NCBI GenBank assembly: GCA_037367405.1 | Contig: JAZKJV010002956.1 | Coordinates: 1,054,001 to 1,118,000 of the forward strand | Direction: 5' to 3' | DNA from: Ottelia alismoides | Taxonomy: Eukaryota > Streptophyta > Magnoliopsida > Alismatales > Hydrocharitaceae | DNA: 64,000 nt | In this document: one piece after another, positions 10,415 to 23,867 of the stretch | How positions within the stretch are numbered: position 1 is the stretch's first letter | Layout: each line of letters begins with the position of its first letter | Made by a program: the position numbers and the translations under genes | Notes under the pieces: generated by a model | Databases searched by the model: none | Seen by the model: only the letters and a program-made list of their open reading frames with translations | What the model was told of the DNA's origin: nothing

Positions 10415-12250
10415 TGATGAATCTCGTATTCATCATGCTAAAAGTCCATTTTTAAACCCCTAACTTAAATAAGCCAATAAAAATCACCAAGAATTCCTCG
10501 TTATCATTTTGTATTATATTGTGTGCAATTAACATATAAATATTGTATATATAACTATTAGTCAATTGTAATTATTATATCACAACAACTCCTATAAATA
10601 AGTAGATTAATTATCTATAAGTCCTAAGCTTTAAGACTAAAAAAGACAAAAAAATATCAAAACCAAAAGGCATGTGTTCTTAACCCCTTAAAAAATACCG
10701 CCAAAAAATAGTTTTTGTATAAATGACCTCTTTTGGCTTTTCGTCCAACATAAAACTTGTAGATCTCATCGAGACGAACAGCTTTCATCTTTTGACTTTT
10801 TCTTAATTTTGCCTATAACTAATTCTTTTATATTTTTCTTTGTTTTTGTATTTTCTGATTTTTTTATTGGGCCACGTGGTGCCCTTTGGGCCGCCTACAT
10901 GGCCTGCTCTCTCTTCGCCACCTGGCTTCTCTTGGGCCATATGATCCTCACCTCCTTCTTCAATCTTGGTCGCCCAAAGCCGCTCCATCACCAACAATAT
11001 GATCCAAACTTAGATCAGATCCTTACCACTCCCTAACGCCTCCCTCACAGCCCTCTGATCCACTTAACATCCTACAACCTATATCGCTCCATGTCACCCC
11101 TTCTCCCCAGGCCATCGGATCTCCTCCATCTCTACATCATAGCCGCTTGATAGCGCCGAAACATCAAATGTTAGATCCGATCTCTGATATGATCTTAGCC
11201 CTATGTTCGCGCCGTCATCTGGAACATAAACTTCCTCCTCAATGCCTCCCACTCCAAGGAATTACGCCTTGGTGACCCATCTCGCACTTCCTATTTTGGA
11301 GCACGCTCCAGTCCCTCTTCTCCCCTCCTAACGGCCGCCCCATGAAGCCTACTCATCCTCCATTCCCGCATAAACCCCAAGACATCGTCCTTCAATACTC
11401 CATCAATACTCTAGTCGTTCAAAACCCCCGTACCACCTCCTGAAACACCAACCCCTCCACCTATAAATACCCTTCCTCCGCCACCAGTGACCATTATCCA
11501 CCATTCCAAGGGCTTCTACCCAACCTCCTACCCTCCAGTGACAGCGGAGGGGCCATACATTAAGGCGTGAACGACCCCTGCCTCGGTGTGATCCATGGCG
11601 CTCCGCCATGCTTGCTCCACCATCTCCAGTGGTAGCTGAGCTCTCTGTCGTGGCTGGCCGGACTCGACGACGACCCAGGGCTTCCTGGAAGCCCAACACA
11701 AGCCCTTCCTCCACTGGATTCCCCTTTTCGAAGAGGTACCCCCTCCTTCCTCCGTTTCATTGTTTTTCTTCCAATTATCCCGTAGCCTATCAGCACTACC
11801 ACCCCCATCTGACCACTTCCGCCTCACCTCCAGACCACCATCCTTCACGTCAACTACGCTCGAGCCCCCCCTTCTCCAGAACCACCCCCACTCCAAACCC
11901 CTTCTTCTCAACCTCACCGGAGAAGAAGAACTTGGGCCACCACCTCGCGTCACCCTACGACCCCCATTTACTCACAATTCACTCACACACCTCATGCACT
12001 TCGCTTCAGCTATACTAACCAATGCATGTGCTCAATGGTCGGAGTTTGCAATGCCTCGTCGGTCTGTAGCTTCCAGTCTAACGACCCTCCTCTGTCGTTC
12101 TACTCCAAGCAACAATGAAGCTCCACATATGCTCCATGATCTTTGTGAGGCCCTCAGTGTTTTTCCCTGACCTCTAGGAGACATTCTGGAGCATGGTGCA
12201 ACTCTGAATAGGCCGCCGGAGAATAGCCTCGTCCGGTAGCCAGCGACGGG
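10415..12250 (+). repeat. E3 5' LTR, left part
   Basis: It matches the second E3 LTR from 37040 onward over its whole length with clear divergence, so the insertion is old. The TATA box TATAAATA lies at 11462-11469. The pyrimidine-rich stretch downstream (about 11430-12170) gives several chance open frames on both strands that are not conserved in the other LTR. The LTR is cut at 12250 by copia M. Confidence 0.87.
11462..11469 (+). promoter_or_regulatory. TATA box of E3 5' LTR
   Basis: TATAAATA preceded by CCACC; the same box in the same context is found in the other E3 LTR at 38120-38127. Confidence 0.6.
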
Positions 12251-14770
12251 TGAAGGATATGGAATTATCCTCAAGCGCATCACGGAAGCGTGATCATCGT
12301 ATCGGATACGATGAGGAACGACTAGTCGTACTAGTTGTTCGGTGCAGCGGAATTTAAAAAAAAATTATTCGATGAAACCACATGATCCGAGAACCATTCT
12401 CAGATCGTTTCATCTATAACCACAACAAGTATAATGCAATACCTCTTGAAGCATGGTTGATCAAGTCTCTAAAGAAAGAGACCTCCTGTCTCAAGTCCGA
12501 TCGTCTGTGAGACCGCTTGCGAGCGCGGGGATGAACAGTGTTGTCCTCGCAATCCAAGAAGATGATCCAAGCGTGGTTGCTCCTGATCTCGTCACACGAG
12601 ATCAAACGTCTCCTTCGTGAGAGGAACTCTCCAAGAAGACGGAGAACCGAAGAACGTCGAAGCGGCGGTGCGGTGGCGATGGCGACGACGATTCCCTTCT
12701 CTAGGGTATGGTGGACGGCCACCAACAAGAGAGGGAGAGAGGGCTGGCGTGTATGAAGAAATGAGGGAGAGAGAGAGCTCCAATATTGCAAGTCCTTAGA
12801 GAGCATAGTATGCCTCTCTATTTATAGGGTTTTGGGATCCATGGATCTCAATCCATGGGACACATAAAATCAATGGGTGAGATTGATTTGTGTCAATCCA
12901 ATGGCCAAGATTGTTGTTGTCAAAAGCAACAAATTTAGGTCAAAATATATTTGACAAAATCAAATATAATTTATTCCTAAATCAACCCAACAAATAAGGA
13001 GAGAAGATACATGGAGATTTTATCTCCATGTACCTTCCAAGGGGACGGCCACACATTCCTTATAGGAATGATGTGCCGCCCCTTGAGATTGCATGGAGAT
13101 TGCAATCTCATGGAAATCCATGAGATTGCATATCTCCTTGGAAACTCTCTTATTTATTTGCAACAAATTTATTGGGTTTTATTCTCCAAAAAATAATTCA
13201 CAATTATCTTTGAGAATATTACATTCTTGCCATGGAAAAAATTGTGAATCATATTCACAACCCAAAACAACATATAATTCATATTGTTAATTAATTACAC
13301 AATGTGTATCCAATACACATAATAATTAATCAACACATATAAATTATAATTAGCTCTCTCTAATACATTATAAATCACATTTATAATATATTATGAATAA
13401 TTGGATATTTCTATCCACATTATTCTTATCCACATTAATTAAATCACATTTAATTAAATTGGATAATTTCTTTACACATCAAGATGATTAAATCACATTT
13501 AATAATTATTTCTTCATTGCTTAGATCTTATGGAATTATTCTTGAACCCTTCAAGAATAATGCAATCTCTCCGCAGATACTTGGAGATAAGGACATGGCG
13601 ATTGTATTGTTCCACGTATAATGACATGGATATTGAGATCATATCTCAAATCCAGATCGCGGGCCTCCATAGATGCTTGATTAAATCAAGACCGTAAATC
13701 AAATCTTCTCATTGTATCTGAATCACATTCAGATCAATGTCCAACACTTGGACCAAGATCAGATCACTTCTCTACTGAGAGGAGTCACTAAAATCCAGAC
13801 CCGTTTCATCACTCCCTAGGAATGGAAGCGTCATGGTTATACAATCGTTTATGATCAAATCACCCTCGGTTATTCCCAATACCTGTACATCCTGCATACT
13901 GGAAGACTCAGACTAAACCCGAAGTATCGGATCAACTTTATACTATCTACTTCATGGTTTTATCAGTAAGTTTCTCATTCGATCATTGGGAGTTGGTATC
14001 GATCATACACTTTCCAAAGCGTATATCATACCTAGGTCTTGATCATATACTAAAAGTATATATCAAACCTACAAATTCAGTCAAGCTTCCAAAGCGAGAC
14101 GACCATGCGCATGGAATTTGATTCTTCCCAATATCTCATGAGTGAGCTCATGTCTTCCGATTCAGTATCTGAACCTGTATGATCCCTTTGAGAGATCGTA
14201 TTACTCATATGCCCTTATATGCACACCAGCGCGCCGGTGTATAGACCTTGATTAGGTCATCAACCTATTGGTCTGCCAAATGTACATACTTAGACATATA
14301 GCAACACATCTGTCTCCGGTCAGAGGATGCGTGCCTATATCATGATAGCATATGATATAGGACTTTGGTTATCTCGATCTCGTTAAGTCAACTCTTTGAC
14401 CTAACTAATCTGACACCTCCGAATCTCTATTCCTATGCAGAGGACCTGCATCAAGAGGTCGGTCAGATATCAGCCTTCAGAGATAGGATTGCCATCTCCT
14501 ACTCAGGATGGAGATCATCTCTTAATAATCATTTGACGGTGCTTGATGAGTCCTCAATCTAACTCTTTAGATATTCATCCAAGCACCAGCCTCTATGATT
14601 CAATAGCTGAATTAACAGTTGTATGATTATTAAGATGGCCATGGTACATAACCCTAATTGTACTAAGGGACCTATTATAAAAATTATTCATTCTTCATTT
14701 CAGATCAGGGAATGATATGTGCAACAACATTTATTGCATAATGGCTCGCCGTGGGCTCGCATTTCCAACA
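12251..14770 (-). repeat. M 3' LTR (2520 bp)
   Basis: Bounded by TGAAGGATATGG and GCATTTCCAACA (TG...CA on the minus strand) and followed inward by the polypurine tract. The 130-codon frame at 12414-12806 recurs in the other LTR at 20420-20812 because the LTRs are copies; it is not taken as a gene. Confidence 0.93.
12819..12826 (-). promoter_or_regulatory. TATA box of M 3' LTR
   Basis: TATAAATA on the minus strand within CCCTATAAATAGAG. The copy in the 5' LTR is at 20825-20832. Confidence 0.6.
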
Positions 14771-14779
14771 ATCTCCCAC
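14771..14779 (-). promoter_or_regulatory. M polypurine tract
   Basis: Reads GTGGGAGAT on the minus strand and abuts the 3' LTR start TGTTGG, the standard primer for plus-strand synthesis in copia elements. Confidence 0.85.
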
Positions 14780-17480
14780 TAGCCCAAAGAGCAATTAATG
14801 GGCTAATCATTTAAACCCGCACTCATGTGACAATCATAGACTATTTGGAAAATAGCTAGGTAAGATGATCAGTCACTCTGTTCCCGCGAGACTACGCCAA
14901 GTCCTTTTACGGTACTTGCATATCCCCAATAACAGTGCTCGCATCCAATGCGAATGTTGCATCTTATGCAACCAATACTCAATCTAGTTAGTTACAGTGT
15001 CTTTGACACTACAGCTTAACAATTATCATAACCAGTATTTCCATAATCCTTATCAGAATATCCTTATTCCTGGAGATCACTATCTCTTAAGGTATCCACA
15101 GTTAAGACCTTTTAGATCTCTATCTATAAGGTCTTAAGTTTTTGAAGATAAGACTTTGAGATCACTATCTCAAAAAATCTTGTCATCTATGAAGATTTTG
15201 TTGTTACTGCAACCAAGTGTTTTATTTCCATAGTAGGACTAGTAACAGTTTACTACTCCCACTGCATGGCAGCCACCTGGCTTTTGTACACATCTAGCAC
15301 ACACTTGGCTTCTCAGAACTGATGCCCAAGGGCAAGTAGTTCCAGCATTCACTTCCTCAACTCATTGAGGTGTTATCCCTTTAGATAGGTCTATACCATA
15401 TCTTAAGGGTTAGAAGCCTTTCTTGGAATTTCTATGAATAGAATATGTCCAAGGTGTACTACAAATGTGACAGCCCATTATCCTCTTCTCTTTGCTTCTG
15501 AACAACTTCAGAACTAAGATCTGAGGTATCTTTGAAATCATATTTCAAGATATGGAATAGCCAGTCCGTGAAACACTTATTATTATCCTTATATCATTCC
15601 AAATGATTAGGATATTATCTACATTTAGGACGATGAACACAAAAGCACTCCCACTAAGCTTCATATGGTTCATCAAGATTCTATCTGAAATCATAACATT
15701 TATAATTTCATCAAATCTTATGATCCAACTTCAAGAAGCTTATTTGAGTCCATAGATGGATTCCTTAGCTTGCACACCTTGCTTTCCTCAAGCATGAAAC
15801 CCTGGGGCTACTTCATGTGAATATCCTCAAAGAGGTATTCATAGAGGAATGCAATATTCACTTACATCTTGAAGATGCAATAGTCAAGTTGTGTAGCTAA
15901 GGTTAGCAATATTCTGACGGTTTTAAGCATGGTCACCGAAGAGCAAGTCTCATTGCAAGCAATGTCTTCTCTTCCAGTGTGTAGCTTACGGCTACGAACC
16001 GTGCTTTGAAGATCTCTACCTTCTCATCAGGTTCCCTGTCTCTTGAGGATCCATTTACACCTTTACAGGTCTTACCCATATAGGTGGATCCTCGAGGGTC
16101 CATATACAACACTTGTATACGAAGTCTACATTAGACTTTTATTGCTATCCATCTATCCATGCTATGATCTTCAGAAGCTTCATCACATGAAGTTCGATCA
16201 TTGTCAGATTTCTCTAACACATGGAATCCATCCTCAAACTCATTTGAAGAGGTATTAATGTTTCATCTTTAATTGTCCTTTTAGTTTCCAATTTCAGGAG
16301 TCTCATTATAAATGAGTTCCTACACTTCATTTTCATCTTGATTCTCAAGAGTCTCATCCTCTAAGAATCACATTCTCGGAGATGAGATATTTTAAGAATC
16401 TCAAGGTCATAAAGTAGGTATCCAATACCATCCTTTATTTTCCTAATGAAGCAGCACTCTCAAGTGCTAGATTCCAAGATACATGGAACCTTATTAAGGA
16501 TATACATTGTAGTCTCTACTACACATATATACCTGGAAACTAAGGGATAATTATGCTAAAATTCAACATTGATAAGATCATGTCACACATGATCCAATTG
16601 TATCTACCTATAACTCTATTGAGTTAAGGTGTGTTAGGAGGATTGAGATAGAAATGATATTCATATCTCTGTAAGGTATTCTTCGAATTTATCTAGTAGG
16701 TACTTGCTACCTAGATTAGATCAAATTCATTTTATCTTCCTTCAAACTTTGGTTCTAAACCAAAATTAATGAAATCTTTGAACATTTGAAAGGTTTCTTA
16801 GGTGAAGAGAAGAAATCTCATATCATACACAATCATCAATAGATATCACATATCCACGATGTTTATAATGATATAGATGATCCACATACATCAATATGAA
16901 TGAGATCCTGAATACCTTGGCATCTTACACCATTCCCGAAGAAGGGTGTATTGGACAATATTCATAAGTATGTAAGTTTTGAAATTTTAGACATTCTAAA
17001 GTTTCATCTCTTACCATTCTATTGATAAAATCAATAGACAAATGTCCAAGGCTTGATGCTAGATCATTGTCAAATGATCTTCATCCACCTATTGATCTTA
17101 AGGTTTAATTTCAGTATTCAGAAATGTTAATGAACCATTCATTAATTTTTCTAATTTATGTGGAGTCCACTAGATTTTAGATTACTATCTGAAATATCTT
17201 CATCATAACTCTTTATGATAGTTCTATCTCAGAATTCATGTTTATTTCCAACATTTAGAAACAAACAATGAGTGTATTCTTATATCTAGGTCATAGAGAC
17301 ATTCTCTAAGACTAAGGGCTCTTCCACTGAAATTAATAAGTCTATCAATCCAGCAGAGATTGTTGCAACAACTGCATCAATATCCATGTGGATAACTATA
17401 GACCTTAAGATCAAATTTTCTGGTCTTCTAAAACATATGCAACCTATTGCAAATGTCATCAGAAGATTGAGATACAATTA
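14780..17480 (-). pseudogene. M pol remnant: protease, integrase, reverse transcriptase
   Basis: Read leftward on the minus strand, a protease-like tail (17286-17477, ISAGLIDLLISVEEPLVLEN) is followed by a GAG-pre-integrase remnant near 16900-17060 (similar to P, with a 14-base deletion relative to it). Next come decayed integrase and a reverse transcriptase start near 16030-16110. The reverse transcriptase catalytic pair lies at 15614-15622, where the element reads V-D-N-I-L-I-I, so the second aspartate is asparagine. Stops and frameshifts occur in every segment. The part from 14780 to about 15300 is the 3' tail without recognisable domains. It cannot encode active enzymes. Confidence 0.72.
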
Positions 17481-18340
17481 TTTGACTTTATCTTATTCAA
17501 TAAGTAAGTCAATATCAATGATTTATGTAGATTACTTTGATGCTCCATCCGAGTCCTTTTCTAAGGATTCTAGACAGACTTGATAGTCATACTATCAACA
17601 CATTAACTTATTGCAGTATTGGCATCCATCCAACTCTTTGGATGTCACATGGAAGTTACAGAAGTCCAGTCAACTCTTTGACTTTCCCTCTTTCTTGGGT
17701 CCAACCCATGCTTCCATTGCGCTCCCTTTATCTATAAGCAACCATTGCTCAAGACAGAGGATCTCTTATTTTAAATTCAAAAGAATTCAAAGTAAGAGTT
17801 TTTCAACATTCATACATGCTTCATTAAATTCATACAATATGAATATTATGAAGCTTCATGAATGACTAGAGTATAGATAGTAGAATAATGACATTCATCA
17901 TCTATATCCATCTAAACTCTTAAAACATAGGTTCAGGTAGGTACTCAAACAATTTGAATACATCATCTCTTTATAGAGCTACCATTCTACATGATGCAGA
18001 GAACCATGTCATCCATGATTAAATGTCAAGAGCACATATGTATGCTAGAAAATCTTCATTGATTTTATAAGGATTATATGACAATTATGATCATCATGAA
18101 TATGTCACTTCCAAAGTACATTTGATGATACCAAGACTATAGAGACATACAAACCCTAGGGTTGTAGTCCTATTATCTATTTAATTGTCATTCCTCAATA
18201 TTATGAGGAAACTTGCACATTGCAACCACATACATTATGTGTCCAATTGCAAGTACAATGTCTGGATCATGAGTCTAATCCAAGATATTTCACCGATTAT
18301 TATTGAGTATATCATTGGGTGGGTTTTAATGAAGGATTAT
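17481..18340 (-). pseudogene. M gag remnant
   Basis: The region lies between the putative intron acceptor and the protease remnant, where copia gag is expected. A segment around 17930-18030 matches the P segment that resembles the copia gag core (UBN2-type). There are many stops; the identification rests mainly on position. Confidence 0.45.
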
Positions 18341-18485
18341 CTGAAACAAGAAATTTGCATAGATGTATGTATTTATATATACATATTTTACTTTGATTTA
18401 GGAATTTTTATATCAAAGTTGTCTTGCCATGTCAACATTGAAAGTTCATTCTCTTAATCACTTTCAATGTAAGAGATATACTTAC
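18341..18485 (-). other. Putative leader intron of M
   Basis: On the minus strand it opens GGTAAGTATATCTC and closes with a T-rich tract and GTTTCAG. The sites are shared with C1 and P. Confidence 0.5.
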
Positions 18486-18704
18486 CATTATATCTCAAGC
18501 AAGATCTGGGATCTCCTTCCTTATCTTTGTTGCATCCCAATAATATGAGAACCTACAACTCGGATAAAAAGAAGCGGGAACATATTCCGCCTTGCAAGTC
18601 CAACTTGCATCTCCCAATTCGGTCTTTAATACCCGGGCCCACCACCCCTAAGGCGATGTTGACCCGTCATTAATTGAACCAACCGTCAACAGGAATACAA
18701 CTCG

Positions 18705-18920
18705 CTATGCGCAATCCAATATCGCCCCAATAATATGAGGACCCGATATTGGGGTCACTACGCATACGTCCTTACTCTTTCGAGAAACGACGAGCCCGAT
18801 CCAGATGCGCTTGCATACAGGAGCTGTCACTTCGGACAGGCGTCTCCCATATGCAATCCCTGGTGACGGAACCCTCCGCCTTGACGGGAGACCATGGATG
18901 TCACTTATGTGATCCTCCAT
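18705..18920 (-). CDS. Small leader ORF (71 codons) of copia M
   Basis: An ATG-started frame, MEDHISDIHGLPSRRRVPS..., ends in TAG and lies in the untranslated leader between the primer site and the putative intron. P keeps the same frame open for 71 codons with about ten amino-acid differences but has GTG in place of the ATG (28432-28647). C1 has it cut after 35 codons. The uneven preservation argues against a required protein. An upstream ORF or a structured RNA segment is as likely. No family is recognised. Confidence 0.35.
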   Translation of the reverse strand: MEDHISDIHGLPSRRRVPSPGIAYGRRLSEVTAPVCKRIWIGLVVSRKSKDVCVVTPISGPHIIGAILDCA

Positions 18921-18970
18921 ATCATATTCAAATTTTAATTAATTATCGTGAATCACATTCACATAATTAA

Positions 18971-20241
18971 TTCTTCCAAGGGAATTATTAGCTCTAATCA
19001 TATTAGAGTATTTCAATTGGACATAATCAATTTAATCATATTAAATTAATTATCAATCCAATTCAATCAATCAAACTTGATTATTTTACTTGAATATATA
19101 TGGTAATATCTCAAAATACGTATTAATTCGAATTTTAATAATTAGAAAAATACATCTTAATCCCTCGGACATTATCCCGGCCCTACCCGCTGTCATGGCC
19201 AGTACCGACGAGAGTGGGACGGACCACATACGTTGCAACCCGCAACCCCAATGCTCTCCGACTAGGCACCATATCCGCCTCGGGAAAGGATAATGCCAAA
19301 TTGATTAATTTGTACTTGAGATGATCATCGGTTCTTCAATCGAAATTGTACCATATAGTAATAATCAAAACATTTTTGATTATAAGGAAATTTGCTAGAC
19401 AAATTCCCAAATCCTATTCAAGCATCAAGTTTGAAAGATTGTGGTTTCCAATTATGATTTAGATCATATCTTAATCAATTATTGGTTAAGGCAATGTCAT
19501 TTAAGGGAATAATTATCATCAGATATTTCACAAATATTTATGCACAATTATTCTAGGAAATTAAACAATTTAATTTCACTAAATGATTAAATGACAATCA
19601 CCAATCAAACATTAAGTTTGATGAATGTGTTTCCAATTAAGATTTAGATCAAATCTAATCAATTAATTGGTTGAGGCCAAGTCAATTATGTAAATAATCA
19701 TCTTAAAATATTTCACAAATATTTTTCATGATTATTTAACGAAATTAACAATTAATTTCACTAATTGACAATCACTTGGTTCTAGATTAGGACTGTAATT
19801 TCAGCAGTGACCCCTTCTTACTAAAATTAGCATATCTCAATCATATTAAATCCAAATTAGACAAAATCAATTTTCATAGATTGCTAATTTGATTTAGGAC
19901 AGAATCCAATGATGTTACACGCATTTCGAGGCAAGTCTAAACAGTAATTAACATTTTAATCACGTTCAGATCTGCAGTTCCCGCAACAGTGCATACATGT
20001 TCATTAAAACACCCATATCTAGAGCATACGAAATCCGATTTACGTAAACTCAGAACCTATGGTTTCCTTATTTAATGGGGAACAAAATCCAAGTATTAAA
20101 TTCGTGTTTAAACAATCTAAACAGTGCCGAATTTATTTACTAAACAGATCTGCGAAATCAAATGCGATGAAAACTTTCGCGACCTAAACGAACCCAAGTC
20201 GTCCTCGGTTTTTCGAATCATATTCGAAACCGTCGACCTAA
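18971..20241 (-). other. M leader, non-coding
   Basis: No gene is visible. The segment contains a GC-richer block at about 19160-19300 (CCCGGCCCTACCCGC and flanks), matched in P at 28060-28200 and in C1 at 2470-2590. It may hold RNA packaging or dimerisation signals, which is an inference from position. Confidence 0.5.
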
Positions 20242-20254
20242 GGCTCTGATACCA
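20242..20254 (-). promoter_or_regulatory. M primer-binding site
   Basis: Reads TGGTATCAGAGCC on the minus strand, the complement of the 3' end of plant initiator tRNA-Met, two bases inside the 5' LTR. Confidence 0.93.
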
Positions 20255-20256
20255 CT

Positions 20257-22784
20257 TGAAGGATATGGAATTATCCTCAAGCGCATCACGGAAGCGTGAT
20301 CGTCGTATCGGATACGACGAGGAACGACTAGTCGTACTAGTTGTTCGGTGCAGCGGAATTTAAAAAAAAATTATTCGATGAAACCACATGATCCGAGAAC
20401 CATTCTCAGATCGTTTCATCTATAACCACAACAAGTATAATGCAATACCTCTTGAAGCGTGGTTGATCAAGTCTCTAAAGAAAGAGACCTCCTGTCTCAA
20501 GTCCGATCGTCGGCGAGACCGCTTGCGAGCGCGGGGATGAACCGCGTTGTCCTCGCAATCCAAGAAGATGATCCAAGCGTGGTTGCTCCTGATCTCGTCA
20601 CACGAGATCAAACGTCTCCTTCGTGAGAGGAACTCTCCAAGAAGACGGAGAACCGAAGAACGTCGAAGCGGCGGTGCGGTGGCGATGGCGACGACGATTC
20701 CCTTCTCTAGGGTATGGTGGACGGCCACCAACAAGAGAGGGAGAGAGGGCTGGCGTGTATGAAGAAATGAGGGAGAGAGAGAGCTCCAATATTGCAAGTC
20801 CTTAGAGAGCATAGTATGCCTCTCTATTTATAGGGTTTTGGGATCCATGGATCTCAATCCATGGGACACATAAAATCAATGGGTGAGATTGATTTGTGTC
20901 AATCCATTTTTAATGGCCAAGATTGTTGTTGTCAAAAGCAACAAATTTAGGTCAAAATATATTTGACAAAATCAAATATAATTTATTCCTAAATTAACCC
21001 AACAAATAAGGAGAGAAGATACATGGAGATTTTATCTCCATGTACCTTCCAAGTGGACGGCCACACATTCCTTATAGGAATGATGTGCTGCCCCTTGAGA
21101 TTGCATGGAGATTGCAATCTCATGGAAATCCATGAGATTGCATATCTCCCTGGAATCTGTCTTATTTATTTGCAACAAATTTGTTGGGTTTTATTCTCCA
21201 AAAAATAATTCACAATTATCTTTGAGAATATTGCATTCTTGCCATGGAAAAAATTGTGAATCATATTCACAACCCAAAACAACATATAATTCATATTGTT
21301 AATTAATTACACAATGTGTGTCCAATACACATAATAATTAATCAACACATATAAATTATAATTAGCTCTCTCTAATACATTATAAATCACATTTATAATA
21401 TATTATGAATAATTGGATATTTCTATCCACATTATTCTTATCCACATTAATTAAATCACATTTAATTAAATTGGATAATTTCTTCACACATCAAGATGAT
21501 TAAATCACATTTAATCATTATTTCTTCATTGCTTAGATCTTATGGAATTATTCTTGAACCCTTCAAGAATAATGCAATCTCTCCGCAGATACTTGGAGAT
21601 AAGGACAGGGCGATTGTATTGTTCCAGGTATAGTGACATGGATATTGAGATCATATCTCAAATCCAGATCGCGGGCCTCCCATAGATGCTTGATTAAATC
21701 AAGACCGTAAATCTAATCTTCTCATTGTATCTGAATCACATTCAGATCAATGTCCAACACTTGGACCAAGATCAGATCACTTCTCTACTGAGAGGAGTCA
21801 CTAAAATCCAGACCCGTTTCATCACTCCCTAGGAATGGAAGCGTCATGGTTATACAATCGTTTATGATCAAATCACCCTCAGGTATTCCCAATACCTGTA
21901 CATCCTGCATACTGGAAGACTCAGACTAAACCCGAAGTATCGGATCAACTTTATACTATCTACTTCATGGTTTTATCAGTAAGTTTCTCATTCGATCATT
22001 GGGAATTGGTATCGATCATACACTTTCCAAAAGCGTATATCATACCTAGGTCTTGATCATATACTAAAAGTATATATCAAACCTACAAATTCAGTCAAGC
22101 TTCCAAAGCGAGACGACCATGCACATGGAATTTGATTCTTCCCAATATCTCATGAGTGAGCTCATGTCTTCCGATTCAGTATCTGAACCTGTATGATCCC
22201 TTTAAGAGATCGTATTACTCATATGCCCTTATATGCACACCAGCGCGCCGGTGTATAGACCTTGATTAGGTCATCAACCTATTGGTCTGCCAAATGTACA
22301 TACTTAGACATATAGCAACACATCTGTCTCCGATCAAAGGATGTGTGCCTATATCATGACAGCATATGATATAGGACTTTGGTTATCTCGATCTCGTTAA
22401 GTCAACTCTTTGACCTAACTAATCTGACACCTCCGAATCTCTATTCCTATGCAGAGGACCTGCATCAAGAGGTCGGTCAGATATCAGCCTTCAGAGATAG
22501 GATTGCCATCTCCTACTCAGGCTGGAGATCATCTCTTAATAATCATTTGACGGTGCTTGATGAGTCCTCAATCTAACTCTTTAGATATTCATCCAAGCAC
22601 CAGCCTCTATGATTCAATAGTTGAATTAACAGCTGTATGATTATTAAGATGGCCATGGTACATAACCCTAATTGTACTAAGGGACCTATTATACAAATTA
22701 TTCTTTCTTCATTTCAGATCAGGGAATGATATGTGCAATAACATTTATTGCATAATGGCTCGCCGTGGGCTCGCATTTCCAACA
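20257..22784 (-). repeat. M 5' LTR (2528 bp)
   Basis: The second copy of the 12251-14770 repeat, with the same termini. It differs by a 6-bp insertion near 20908 and scattered substitutions. TATA box at 20825-20832. Confidence 0.93.
20825..20832 (-). promoter_or_regulatory. TATA box of M 5' LTR
   Basis: TATAAATA on the minus strand; this is the LTR copy that would drive transcription into the element. Confidence 0.6.
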
Positions 22785-23865
22785 ACGGGGGCAAAGGAGT
22801 AGCTACCATACGATCACGCCAATCAGACGGTTCTGATGATGACATGTGTCCCTACTGAGTCTATTACAAAACCTGTAGCCTCAGAGGACCCGAACCTCAC
22901 ACCAAGCCACGGATGCATGCCAAGTCAACTCCAAGCCTGTGAACCTCCCAAGCCTAGCTCCCTCGCGTACTTAATAAGTGCGGGGCTGGGTAATTTGCGA
23001 TGAAGATCCCAGAAGTTTTGGAAATTACTTTTTGTTCCCCAAGCGCGTGCCTCACGTGCGTGCTTGGGTATTTTAAAGGGAGGCCTAGCTGGGATTCAAT
23101 ATTTGCATAAATGCCCCCGCACACAAGGAATATTTACAACGGGCCTCAGGTGATTTTGCAAATTTGAAAATATGTCCCTCCAGGGACCTATTTGTAATAT
23201 TTATCCTTTTATTTTTTGTATTTTTATTACATTTATGCACCTACATTGTTTATAGCATAACTTGAGCATCGTAGATCCAAATTTCATGATTTTAGTGTCG
23301 TTTTGTATCTTGTTTCATCACATAGTCACATCATGTTTAATTTTCTCGTCTGACACCATTTTAAATAAAATAAATTTTTTATGTTAGATGATGACTCTTG
23401 TTCTAATGCCTTGTCATAAAATAGATGTCTTCTCATATATTTTGTGCTCAATATGACCCTGATTCTAATCTACTTCCTGTTTCTCAATTTATTGATATTT
23501 CTGGGGTACATTTGTATTAGTCATTTGCATACATTTAAACTTGCATTATTTTCATGCATCATCTTATAATTACATAAAAATAAACTAAAATATGCATGCC
23601 TCATATATCTGCATTGTTCTGCATTTTTATGTTGTGCATCTGCATGAAGACCTGAAATTGAGAAATAAATCACGAGTGCTCATAATTTATCGAAATTTGT
23701 TAAATAGATAGAGTAGCTCTTGTCCATGTGATCAACCTTGGTACACTTGGCAAGTTAAAAATACTCCACAAACATTCAAAGGATTGTGGTTTTTGCTGAA
23801 CCAAATTTGCCTCCTATACTACGACAATACCCTAATTATTAAAGAGGCAAATTTGACGTTCATCA
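22785..23865 (+). repeat. E3 5' LTR, right part
   Basis: It continues the E3 LTR after the M insertion; it begins with the duplicated ACGGG and aligns with 38826-39904. It ends TTCATCA just before the primer site. Confidence 0.85.
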
Positions 23866-23867
23866 AA

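Larger units (their letters stand above)
12251..22784 (-). mobile_element. Copia element M, complete, minus strand (10.5 kb)
   Basis: A complete Ty1/copia element: LTRs at 12251-14770 and 20257-22784, internal region 14771-20256, perfect target duplications ACGGG (12246-12250 and 22785-22789), an initiator tRNA-Met primer site and a polypurine tract. By eye the LTRs differ at roughly 40 positions plus small indels (about 1.6%), so it is younger than E3 and older than P. LTR start TGTTGGAAATGC and tract GTGGGAGAT are like those of the Angela/BARE group. The gag-pol region is broken throughout. Confidence 0.93.

Noticed and set aside
11403..12170. Several 80-140-codon frames on both strands
   Set aside because: They overlap one another in a pyrimidine-rich part of the E3 LTR and are not preserved in the second LTR (37040-39904).
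12414..12806. 130-codon minus-strand frame, repeated at 20420-20812
   Set aside because: The repetition is due to the two LTRs of element M, not to gene duplication; opposite-strand frames are equally open.
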